DNA of 64,000 bases, taken from NCBI GenBank assembly GCA_013397935.1, contig VZRN01001112.1, positions 933,931 through 997,930 of the forward strand, written 5' to 3'. The position numbers and the translations under genes are program-made. Below, piece after piece: positions 47,228-57,984 of this stretch; positions within the stretch are counted from its first letter, which is position 1; every line of letters starts with the position of its first letter. The DNA comes from Dasyornis broadbenti (Eukaryota > Chordata > Aves > Passeriformes > Dasyornithidae). The notes beneath the pieces were generated by a model that worked only from the letters and a program-made list of their open reading frames with translations, did not search any database and was not told the origin of the DNA.

Positions 47228-48510
47228 GAGAAGCCCATCAGCTGTGGATGACAGTGTTACAATCCCTTGGGATGGAAGCTTGCACCCTCACAGCACTTCG
47301 GTCTGGGCATGGGGATGTGAGACCCTGACTCCACTCACCACCCTTGGCCACTCCTGTCATGACTGTCCCACGGGCCCAGAGCCAGCGCTGCCATGGCCTC
47401 GGGCAGGGTAGGAGAACACAAGGGGCCTGGTGGTGTGGAGCGGCTCCATGCGTGGCTGGGCAGGACACAGAGGGTTCAGAACGGTCCCAGCGTTTTGGGG
47501 TTTGAACAAGGAATACGAGCCGAGATTGCTCTCCCCTTGCCTGCAGTGCCGTGCTCCGAAAAGCTTCTGACAGCTCCTGTGGAAAACAGGAGCTTGAAGG
47601 CGTTTCTCAGGATTACTGGAGAATGTTTTGATGTTGCTCAGGGTTGGGCCCTGGGGCGATACAAGCACAGCCCTTCACCTGCGGCTCACCAGGACTGTAG
47701 GTCCCCAAGGCAGTGAAAGGTCCTTTTCTGGCTGGATGAAGCAGAGCCCTCAGCCACGGCTGATAATCTTTGCCACAAGCCTGTGGGTGCCTGTGGGGGG
47801 AATGGTTTGAGCTCCTTAACCAAGCTCTAAAGGCCTCCAAGGGCTGTTATGAGGTCTTGAGGGGTGAATTTATGGTCTGTGGCAGTGTTTTGGTGCCATT
47901 TACCAAGAACAGGAAAGGTGGCTCCTGAGTGCCGAACCTGCACAGTGTGCTCGTGCCTCCCCCATGATGGTACCACCGCAGGGGCTTGGAGCTGTGGCTG
48001 GTGGCCAAGGAAGAGAGAAGCAATCCCAGTCCAAGGCTGGTGGCAGCCACAGGTGCTGCTGGGAGATGTGGAGCTGGGATGAATTCTTCAGGGCCAGGAG
48101 TCCTGCTCAGGATGGGCTTGATCCTGTGCCCATAGAGGGGATGGTGGCCCTGGTGGGGTGAGGACACAGCAGCAAGCTGTGCTCAGTGGTGTGGTAAGCA
48201 GCGTGAGAAGGGGGAGCTGGATGTCGTGGTGAGGACCCCTCAGGTGTGTGTGTGCCAGGGGCTGACCTCGCTCGCTGCAGCGGGGCCTGAGCAGACTTTG
48301 GGGGCCGAGGACCTTTGCATTCTCTCACTGAGACAATCCTTGGCCATGCACAACCAAAGCCAGTGTGCCTTGGGCTCTGTGCTGGGGTTGCTCAGATGAG
48401 TCTTTTCTATCTGTGAACACTTTTGTAATGACCACTCTTTGTCTCTACTCTTTTTGTACGACTTTTTGGTGGGGAATTTTTGGTCTGAAATAAATTCTTT
48501 AAACCAAACT
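47228..48510 (+). other. ARRDC2: ARRDC2 3' UTR
   Basis: Non-coding sequence between the TGA at 47225-47227 and the AATAAA at 48489-48494. The 3' end is a low-GC stretch, as expected for a 3' UTR terminus. Confidence 0.65.
48489..48494 (+). terminator. ARRDC2: Polyadenylation signal of ARRDC2
   Basis: AATAAA in the context TCTGAAATAAATTC, followed within 60 bases by a T/GT-rich stretch (CTGTTCCTCTTTCTGCTTCC). It is the first canonical signal after the ARRDC2 stop codon. Confidence 0.7.
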
Positions 48511-51500
48511 GTTGCATGGATAGTTTTCTGTTCCTCTTTCTGCTTCCCGTTGTCTGGAGCTATACTGTGGCTGTTGGGATGGGGGACTGGGAGGGCTCCC
48601 TGCCCTCTCTTCATTGCCCTGCAGGCATCCAGCTCCACCCTGCTCCCAGTCCTGCGTCGGAATTAACTAGGTCACTCGGCCAGCACTGCTCCCAGCAGGA
48701 TTGGTCCCTTGTGCCTCCAGCTCCTCCACATCCATACAGTTTTGGCACTTTTCCCCTTACCAGGGCTGCAGGGCTCCGAGCAAACCTGTTGTATTTTTCC
48801 ACACTTGCTTCCTGTTAGTGTCCAGGCTCTGGGAGGACAGACACATTCTTCTCCATCGTGAAAGCCTGGCAGGGACACAGCAGATCCAGCTGGGAGCTGG
48901 GACACGCCTGCAGTGGCTCAGCCAGTCCCAAGGAGGGTTGGGATCAGCCCCATGCTGTGCTGGCTGGGATCTGCTGCTGTGTGGGAAGAGCAGGGAAGCT
49001 CCTTCACCTGCTTCCTCAGGCTGGAATTTGGTTTTTCACAGCATTTCTGTGCTCCACATCTCTGGTGGGCACAGCAAATCTTGGTGTGTGCAAGGCAGGG
49101 CTTGAATCAAGGCTTTAGTTTTGTCTTCCATGGACTGTGCTGCTTAAAAATACTGCCACTGGAATGTGATTTTTTTTTTTTTNNNNNNNNNNNNNNTTTT
49201 TTTTTTTTTTTTTTTTTTATCCCCCTCCTTTATTTATTTTGTTTGCTGAGCTGCTCAGCGTTGCAGCTGCATCAGAGCACGTGGTCCTGCCTTGGGCCAT
49301 GGGAGAGAACTTGTCCCTGTGCTTGCCTGCGAGAACCTGATGCTCCTGCAACCTTTATTCAAATCTGGTTTTTATTTGGCATCTCTGGTGCTCTGATTAA
49401 TTTTTCCCGGGGGAGGATTAACCAGCCTCGCAGGGAATTTGTTTGCATCCCTGCTTGGGGGGATCATGTCTGGATCTGCTGCTGGCAGCAGTAGTGGCCA
49501 CTGCTGCGTGGCCTCTTGGGGGTTTTTTGGTGACATCAAAGGGGACACGAAGCACAGCACTGCACCCCCTGGGTGATGATGCCTCCGAGGGCAGCCCTGT
49601 GACCAGGCTGATCCCAGCCAGCTCCAGCCTGGCACAAGGGAGCCATTCTGTGCCTGCAAACGCTGAGCAGCAGGGATGGCCGGGGGCTGCTGGTCAGCCC
49701 TGGATCATCTGCCCCGGCTGCACAAGGGGATGTTTATTCCCTGGGCTGGAGGGGGAGGCGAGTGCCCAGCACCCCGTGTCTGTCCTGCAGCATCTTTCTG
49801 GGAAACTGCGTCACACGGGGACGGGCACAGGCCATGCCGGGCCGGGGAACCCAATGCCGGTGGGCAGCGCTCCCGGTGCCCATGTGGGAGCGATCTCTCC
49901 AGCAGGGATTCTTGTAAATGCCTCCAGGCTTTTCTCGTACAGTCAGGCATTAGCGCAGTGAGGTGGGGGGCACGGCCAGCCTGGGGCTCCTGCCAGGAAA
50001 GGGCCGCACTCCTGAATCCCAAATCCTGGAGGAGCTAAAAATACCTCGTCTGGACATTTGGAGCCAGAGCACCGTGCAGACCCTTCCAGGTAGTGCTTTC
50101 ACAACTGCTGGCAGTGCTAGCGGTGCTCCCTCCAACCTTCTGTTGTTTATCCGCCCCGGCTCCAAAGTCCTGATTGAACAGCCCCGGGCTATTCCAGGTT
50201 TATTGGCACAGGGGTTTGGGGCTCCCTGGGGGTCTGCTGAGCCGGAACGGCCCTGTGCCCTGCGCAGCAATGCCGCGGCAGCACCGAGACCCGACCCTGG
50301 GCACGAGGCGCGTGATGCAATTACAGTGCCGGGATTATTTATAGCTCTTGGCCCCGTGCACTGGAAAATGCTGCCCAGACCATTCGTCAGAACCTGCTCC
50401 TTACGACGGGCACAGAAACCCACCCCCAGCCCATGCTGTGCTCCTCTCTCCTATCATTTTTGCCTTTCAGTCCTAAAACCGTAGGACCCCTGTGCCCCAG
50501 CCACAGGGGTGCTGAGGACCCCTTCCCCATGAAGCTCATGGATCTGCAGAGTGCTGGGACCCCCTGGTCCTGCAGCCCCTTTCTGCAGAATTTTGGGAGG
50601 CTCCCCCTTCCCCGCAGCCCTCCCTGTCCCTGCAGGATGCTCGGTCCCGTCACGGTGGCCACAGCCTCCGGCTGAGGCTGTTATCCTGTGGCCTGGGGCG
50701 GTCAGTGGCCGAGCCAGCGCGGCCGCGCCGCGGGGAGGGTGACACGCGAAGCTTGTGGCCGTCCCGGCGCTGGCAGGGACAGAATGTGCCGGAGCTGGCG
50801 CAGCCCTGCGAGGGCTGGGATTAGCTGCGCCGCTGCTGCCTCCGGCTCGGGCCTCCGTCCAGCTCCCAAAACAAGCACCGCCTTCCCCCATCCCAGCCGG
50901 CCTGAGCCCTGCGGGGTGCAGCTCACCCCCGAACCTGCCGAGCAGAACCCACCAGGGGCTGCTCTGTTTGCACAGGAGGTGCCCAAGGGGGATGCCCCGC
51001 TCTGTCCCTGTGCTGGGGTCGCTGTTCACGCATTGCCCAAATTCAGCATTTTTGCGCCGGTGGAACGCAGGGCTCTGAGAGCTCGCACCCTGCGGAGCAG
51101 CAGTCGGTGCTGATGGGGGCTCAGGAGCACGGGGACCTGCCCAGCCCCGCCTTGCTGGGTCCCCGAGCACGGAGGGAACGCACACAGTCCCCAGCAGCAC
51201 CAGGCCTTGCTTTGGGTTTACTCCAACCTCCGGCGCTGCAAAAGCACCAGAGCTGAGGACGGCACGGCTTGACCCTGGCGGCATCTTTGGGGTCTGGGAT
51301 TCTCGGGTCCCCCTTCACGCAGCAGAGCTCTCCAGGGCTCCGGGAAGCAGCCGTGCACCCCGGCATGCCGGGGCGGCATCGCGGCCGCCCTCTGCCCGCT
51401 GACTCAGCCGCCTGTTTGCCGGAGCTGCTCCCGCCCACGGAAACCGCAGGCAAAGTCCCCGCATCCCTGCGCCGGGGCTTTCCCCGCCGGCTCGACAGGA

Positions 51501-54500
51501 TTTGCAGCTTTTCCCCAGCCTTCTGCGGGCAGAGAGCCCCTCCGGGTGCGGGGAAAAACTGCCGAGAAACGACAGGTTTTTGTGTTCAAAACCCGGTTTT
51601 TTTAATGCCAAAAAGCGGGGGTCTGGAGCAGCCGGATGGCCGTGTTACACGTGCCACATGTCCCGTCCCGTGTGAGCATCGTGCCAGCAGGACCGTGGAA
51701 TCGTGTCATCACCGGGACATCCCACAAACCGCAATGGTGGCGGGTCCTACCGGCTTTGTCTTTCCCGCAGGCAGCAAATCGCCAGCTTTATTCACTGTAT
51801 TCAACCCCTTATGTTTTTGGGTCTGACCCTTCGTTTGGGGTGCCTCGCTGCTGGCACTGCCCGGCCCCTTGCGCAGTCACTCCTTGCTCCCTCCCTTCCT
51901 CGGGCAATGGAAAATTTTTATAACTTTTTGACTTTTTTCCAGTTGTTTGGGAGCGAGGAAGGGGCCGGTGCCGCGCACAAACATGTCTATGTATAAACAT
52001 TGGAGACCGCGTCAGGGATGGAGCCGCCGGCACCGGATCCTCCCCAAGGAGCCGGGTGTCCCCTCTCCTGCCGGGACCCCAGTGTGGCGTTCCATGCTCA
52101 GTGACCCGGAGCCATCCCCGTGGGGACGCAAATATTTTGGCTTTCTTAAAAAAAACAACAACACTAAAAAAGAAAAATCCCCCCCTCCCGGGTGATCCAG
52201 CGGCAGCACGTGATGTGTTGGCACACAAACAGGAACGGGGATGGGGACGGGGCACGGCTCCCACGCCACGCGCGGGGCGGGCTGGGATCTGCAGGTGACA
52301 CGGCCGTGCCCTGTACCAGGGATGCAGCGCGATGGGACTTTGCTCTCAGCGCCGCTCCACACCCCGGCCGGGTTTGCTGTCACTCCCAGCGCCGCTTCAC
52401 AAATCGCAGAGAAGTTCCCGTCCAGCCCCGGGTGGGTGCCCGGCCCCTGTCATGTCCAGGGGGATGCGGCGCCATGACGTCCCGCGCCCTGACCCCCACA
52501 TCTCCCCGCAGATACAGCCTTGTTCTTGCGGCATTTGACACTAGGGAGGAGCGAGTGGCACCGCGGACACTGGTGTGGCTGCTCTGGGTGTCACTGGGGA
52601 CACCCCTGTCCCCAGCTGTGAGGCGAGGCATGTGGGGCTGTCAACCTCACTGCTCCCTGTCACCTCAGCCCTGCTCCGGGGCAGGAGTGATGGGCTAACC
52701 CTGTCAAACCCCATAGCTCTGATCCCTCCTCCCTCACCCCAGCCTCAAAGTCTTCAGGTACAGGGTTGTGCTCTTTTTTCTTCCCAAGAAGCAGCAATTT
52801 TGAGCAGATTTCAACAAATAAACTCAGATCAAGCTCAGTTTGGGGAGGAGAAGGATCCAAGCCAGCTCGGCGTGATGGCCACACATCACCAGGAGCCTGC
52901 AATGAACCCCCTCCCCGTTTCCCAACCTCATTAGCAAGCCTGAAGGTAGTCATCTTTAAATGCAAGGAGTTCTGTGGAGCAGGGAGAGGGATTTTCCTGC
53001 TGAGCAGCTGTGTAAATGCCACCACATCCCGGCCCAGCGATGGAGGCAGCGATAGCCGGCGGGGTCCCAGCTGGCTGGAGGTGGCTGCGCTGGGCAGCGC
53101 CGGTGGGGAGGGCGGCTGCGGCGCTGCCAGATGGTCCCGGGGGGCTCGAGCCGGTTCCCTCCGCTTTCCCGGCGGTTTTGGCGTGTGAAAAAATGAGGGA
53201 GAGTCAATCTGCCTGCAAAGGGCTGGTAAACACCCTGGGAGCGGATCTGGGAGAAGGGGGTTGCTCTTGGTCCTGTTTTTATCTCTGCCAAGCTGGGCAG
53301 GCCTGGCTTCTTGCTCTGGGATGAGACAGATGGGGGAGGCTGTTGTAAAAAGGCGATTTTTGGGGGGATCTCTGGTTATCGACTTGTCCTTAATTCAACT
53401 CTGGCCGCCTGCTTGAGCAAAATATGTTTATGCTGCAAAACCTCTGGCCGGCTCTGCTGCCAAGGGGGCAGGGAACGCGTGTGCCGATAAGGGCGCAGCG
53501 TCCTCCCCTTCCTGATCACCCGATACCCAGGGAAGAGCACGGAGGCGGCCGCCCGCCTCCCAGTACCCTGAGTTTATGATTTCTTTTACTGTTATTATAA
53601 AGTTTCCTTTGACAACCAAACCTCCAAAGAACAGAAAACCCAAACATAATTCAATAGCTGTAGCTCTGCCGCTGCCAAAGCCTGGAAAGCTCCGGCCGTG
53701 CCAGCGGCTGAGCTGCCCCTGGGGCTGCCGGCGCTGAGATCAGCCATCCGAGAACATTCAAACTGCAGGGAAGAAAACGCTTCCTGCCATGGCCCGGGCG
53801 TTCCCGGGAGGGAGAGGATGGTTTTCCAGCCACTTCTCCCGGCTGGCGTGCTGGGACTCGCAGCATCCCGGAGGGATTCTGCAGTAATTTGAGCATCCAG
53901 TGCAGCCCCGAGGGCAGCTCCCAGCCCCTCTCGGTGCGGGGGGGAAATATGAAATATTCACTTTCGCTGCTGCTTCAAGTCGTTTTCCGTGGCTGGGTTT
54001 GGAAATAGCCCTGGCCCGGGTGAGGCTGTTGCAGCTGACGTGAGCAGGAAAGAGCCGGGGCGGCCCCAGGGCCTGTTTGAGAAGTAGAACCGAGTTGTTG
54101 TTGTTGTTGTGACACCGAATGGTTGCAAAACTCCGGCGCTGAAATACCCGTGACTTTCAAAATAAGCTGAGCCCAGCTGTGGCCGGCGGCTCTCTGTCCA
54201 CATGTGTCCATCTGTCCATCTGCAGGCCCTGCAGCCCCTTCCCTGCCTGAACCAGCAAAGCCTGGAGGTTTTTTAGGGGGAGAGAAGAAACTCAGATTTT
54301 TTTTTAGGGAGGAAAAGCCCTAATTCCCCAGCTGCAGAGGGAACTGCTGGGTATCCTGCCCACGGGGGCTTTGCAGTGCTTGGGGGCGTGGATGAGATGA
54401 GCTGTCTGCAGCCCTTGAATTCTGCTTAAAATATAATAATAATAAAAAAAATCCCAGGGATCAGTTTGTTTGCTTAGGGATTAAGTCACCTAATCTGCCT

Positions 54501-55004
54501 GGCAGCGGGTGGCATTGTGGAGGTGGTGGCAGCCATGGCTTTTTGCCCGGCAAATAATCCTGCCCCCAGCCACGGCTGGTGGTCAGGCTGGGCTCAAACT
54601 TCCTGCTGGCATCAGTTCTTCTCCACGATGGGGTTTAGGGAGCAGGAAATGGTGCTGGGTGCAGGGAAAGGGCTGGGAGATGGGTGTATGGGTGAGGGAA
54701 GGGGCTGGGAAATGGAAGGATGAATGAGGGAGGGAATTGCAGAGTTGTGACCACCTTTGCCTGTGTTAAAGCCAGGCTGTGGCTCTGCAGCGCTGTTTCC
54801 CCGAGGCTGGAAAACAGGTTAGACTTCTCAACCTGGGAGCAAAACACCTTAATCTGGTGTTAAAATATCGGTCTGGGCCCGCAGGGATGGATCTTTCCTT
54901 CCCCAGGGGCTTGGATCCCCCAAGAGCTGATGTTGATGGGGCTGTAGCAAACCCCTCTGGCTATTTTATGTTTTATCTCTGGTGCCATCTGAGCTCACAT
55001 CCCC
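48511..55004. other. Intergenic DNA between ARRDC2 and IL12RB1, left part
   Basis: About 6.5 kb with no supported exon. Open frames up to about 280 codons exist in the GC-rich part (50-53 kb) but lack homology, conserved motifs and splice context. It contains an assembly gap at 49183-49196 and simple repeats such as (GTT)n near 54094-54111. Confidence 0.5.
49171..49218. other. Assembly gap of 14 N within a poly-T tract
   Basis: Fourteen N at 49183-49196, flanked on both sides by T runs. The true tract length is unknown; the gap size looks like an assembler estimate. Confidence 0.95.
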
Positions 55005-55275
55005 CAGAATCAAGAGGAAATGGCTCCAAGTTGCACCAGAGGGGAGGTTGGGTTGGATATTGGGAAAAACTTCTTCATGGAAAAGGTTGTCAAGCACTGG
55101 CACAGGCTGCCCTGGGCAGGGGTAGAGTCACCAGCCCTGGAGGGATTTAAAAGCCGTGTGGCTGTGGCACTTGGGGACATGGGTTAGTGCTGGGCTTGGC
55201 AGTGCTGGATTAGCACTTGGACTCCATGATCTGAGAGGGCTTTTCCAAGCTTAATGATCCTATGATTCTATAAAA
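55005..55275 (+). mobile_element. CR1 LINE 3' fragment, better preserved
   Basis: Plus-oriented: AAATGGCTCCAAGTTGCACC, TTGGATATTGGGAAAAACTT, GGAGGGATTTAAAAGCCGTG and the tail CCTATGATTCTATAA with the octamer repeat. It is closest to the CR1 consensus of the copies in this window, so it may be the youngest. Confidence 0.93.
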
Positions 55276-57552
55276 CCAGGGAGCCAAGAGTAAAGCCCCA
55301 GGCTGCCACCGCCTCCCTGCAGCTCCTTCCGTCTGCCTCACCTGCTTTCTTGGGATGCAGTGCTGAATTTTTCACTTCACAAGAGCAAGTGGAGCCAGGT
55401 CAATCCTGGCACACGTCCCCAGTGCCTTTTGCTTTTGGGGGCACAGCACTGGTGTCCTGTGAGAACATGGAATAGAAGGTTTTTCCCTTTAGAGCAGGGG
55501 TGCTCCACACTTGTGCCAGCAGATGACACTGCCACCAGTGTTGTGTGTGGGCAGCCCTGGCACTGTTGGGCATGACCAGGGGACCCCATGGGGTGGCTTT
55601 GGGATCGATGCATCCTAATGGCACTGGGCTGACCTTCATCTTCCCCGCTGGGATGGATTTCAGCTGCTTATCCCAGAGCTGTCCTGGAAGGAGTCTCCTG
55701 TTGGGTGTAATGAGCTGTCCTCAGGCTGTGGGTGGCAGTGGCTCTTGCCAGGCATAACCTGTGGCACAGCTGGGATAGACGAGTAGGCAAGGTCACATTC
55801 TGGCTGCAAAAGCTGGCCCGGCGGCTGTCCTTGGGTCACTAAGCTCAGCGTGGTGCTCGGGGGCTCATTTGGGAGCCAGTCCTGTGAAATTTAAAGTAAT
55901 TAGCAAGTCCTGAACTGCTCACTCACTCTAATTGGCAAGCCTGGCTTGATTAGTTTTCCCCGGCACGTCCATGGGCTCCATATGGCTCCATGTTCCCGGC
56001 AGAGCACTGGCCAACTCGGAACACGTGAGGGAAAAAATGCACGGGGCCACTGGCGCGGACAGAGCCATTGGTGGGGACAGAGCCATCCCTGAAGGTGTTA
56101 GAGGGGATGTGAGTGACACCACGGTCGACCTGGAACCCTGAGGAGTGAATCCGTGGGGCATGAGGGGGTCTCCCATGCTCTCCCTGCCCAGGGTGTTTTT
56201 AAAGCAGCGGCAGGGACTGGCTGTCCTGCTGTGAACTCGTTCCGCGAGCTGGAATGATTAACTGGTATCAGCGCTGGCCCCGAGCCGGCCATGTGTTTAC
56301 TGCTGCCACCCAGCCATGCTGAGCGGTGACCCTCAGCGCTTTCCCTCATCGCTCTGACCCCAAAAAGAGGCTGTAAACAGGGGCCGAGGCTGACACCGAG
56401 TGTGCCCCCACGCCCATAACCAAATACTTCCTCCACATGTGCCTGTAGTGCTCTGACAGCAAACCTGGCATCGCCCAAATCCCAACAAAATCCCTAAATC
56501 TGATCTCTGTGCTGGCTTTCTGAGTGGCAGAATGCCAGATCTCCCCCCTCCAGCCGATCCCCAGGGATTTGTGGGGCTGGAGGAGCAAAACTGCCGGACA
56601 CGAGGGCCTGCTGCACACTCCTACCACATACTCCTGTCACGCACACTCCTGTCACAGGCAGGGAGGGAACGATGGATTTGCTCCTCCAAGAGGTCGGGAA
56701 TCGCCGTGGGGACGTGGGACTGGTGCCACCTCGTGGTTCACACAGGCGGCTGAGCCGGTCTGGACGCGCGATGCAGGACACCGGCGGCACGGCAGCGGTG
56801 CCACCGTGACGGGAGCCCTGCATGTACCCATCTGGATGAGACCCCCAGGCAGGGGAGCGACACCACGGTAGCCATCTCATCCCTGGAGTGCTGGGAATGG
56901 CCATAAATCTCACCCCAGCCGTCACTGTCCGAGGTTCGGGTGAAGGAGCCGCCCCAGCGCGCTATCTCCGCTCGGCACAGCCGCGGTTTCCGCCCACGGG
57001 TGCCGCTGCTGCGAGTGCAATTTTGGTGAAATACTTCGCAAAACACGAGTGGAGCCAAAAGCAGCAGCGAGGAGGCCGAGTGTCAGTGGCTGAGACACCA
57101 CGGCTCTGCCGGCGCTGCTGTATCTGGATTTCCCCGTGTTACTAACCCCACGTAGCTTTTTGGTTTTTAAGATTTTTTGCTCTCTCAGCAAGTAAACACC
57201 ACCGTGCCTGGCAGAGAAAACCACAAATCGCTTTTCATCTCCAGTTGTGCCCCAGATAAGGCCCGAAGCGGTGGCGTGGCCCCACGGGAAGCGGCTGGGG
57301 GGGCCCCTATGGATCACCCCCGGCCTGGCTGCCTGGCTGCGTCCTCCTCAGCACAGTGGATTGAACCTCAGCTCTAAATCCTGACTGTAATCTGCCCGGG
57401 TCAGGCGAGGAAAAACCATCTCAGCCCTGCTGCTTTGTGCAATTATTTTAATTTTTTTAATGCTTGTGAGTTTGGTTGGTTTTTTTTTTGTTTTTGTTTG
57501 TTTGTTTGTTTGTTTTGTTGTTGTTGTTGTTGTTTCTTTTTAAATTTCTTTC
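55276..57552. other. Intergenic DNA between ARRDC2 and IL12RB1, right part
   Basis: No supported exon. It includes a small AT-rich island with several TAAT cores at about 55885-55960. The right end carries the TTTG/TTG simple repeat. Confidence 0.45.
57478..57540. repeat. T-rich microsatellite: (TTTG)n then (TTG)n
   Basis: A poly-T run followed by TTTG units and then TTG units, just beyond the putative IL12RB1 polyadenylation signal. Probably length-variable. Confidence 0.9.
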
Positions 57553-57984
57553 TTTATTTTTTTGTACATTTCTTATTTTTTTGCAGGTAGCTGGAGTTTG
57601 GTGCTGGGGCTTTTTGCATCCCCATCCCACTGGATCCTGGTTCCGGAGGTGGCAGCCGGCTGGGATGAAGCTCTGCCTCTCCTTCTAGTCCAGCCTGGAA
57701 ACACCCTCCGTCCTGACCAGACTCTGCAGCTGCCTTTGCTCGATTTTTATCCCTGATGAATGGTCGAGGCTGGGAATTGCATGGCCAAAACCTGGCCCGG
57801 TGCAGTGTTCCGTCCAGAGGCATTGCCTTCCGTGTCCTGGAAACCAGAAAACCCCCTGAAAGTGCCGGTGCGACCGTGAACTCACGGGCTGGGCACTCAG
57901 CATCCCACACAGACGCTCAGCATCCCATGGGACACTCCCACCCCCTTCCTGCCGTCCCTCCCCGCCGCTCCAGCCTGATGACGG
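57553..57984 (-). other. IL12RB1: IL12RB1 3' UTR with AATAAA at 57553-57558
   Basis: Minus-strand AATAAA (TTTATT on plus at 57553-57558), about 430 bases after the IL12RB1 stop codon. The extent is inferred. Confidence 0.5.

Noticed and set aside
50454..51284. 276-codon minus-strand open frame in the ARRDC2-IL12RB1 interval
   Set aside because: Gly/Ala/Pro-rich, no known motif, no splice or promoter support; expected by chance in GC-rich DNA.
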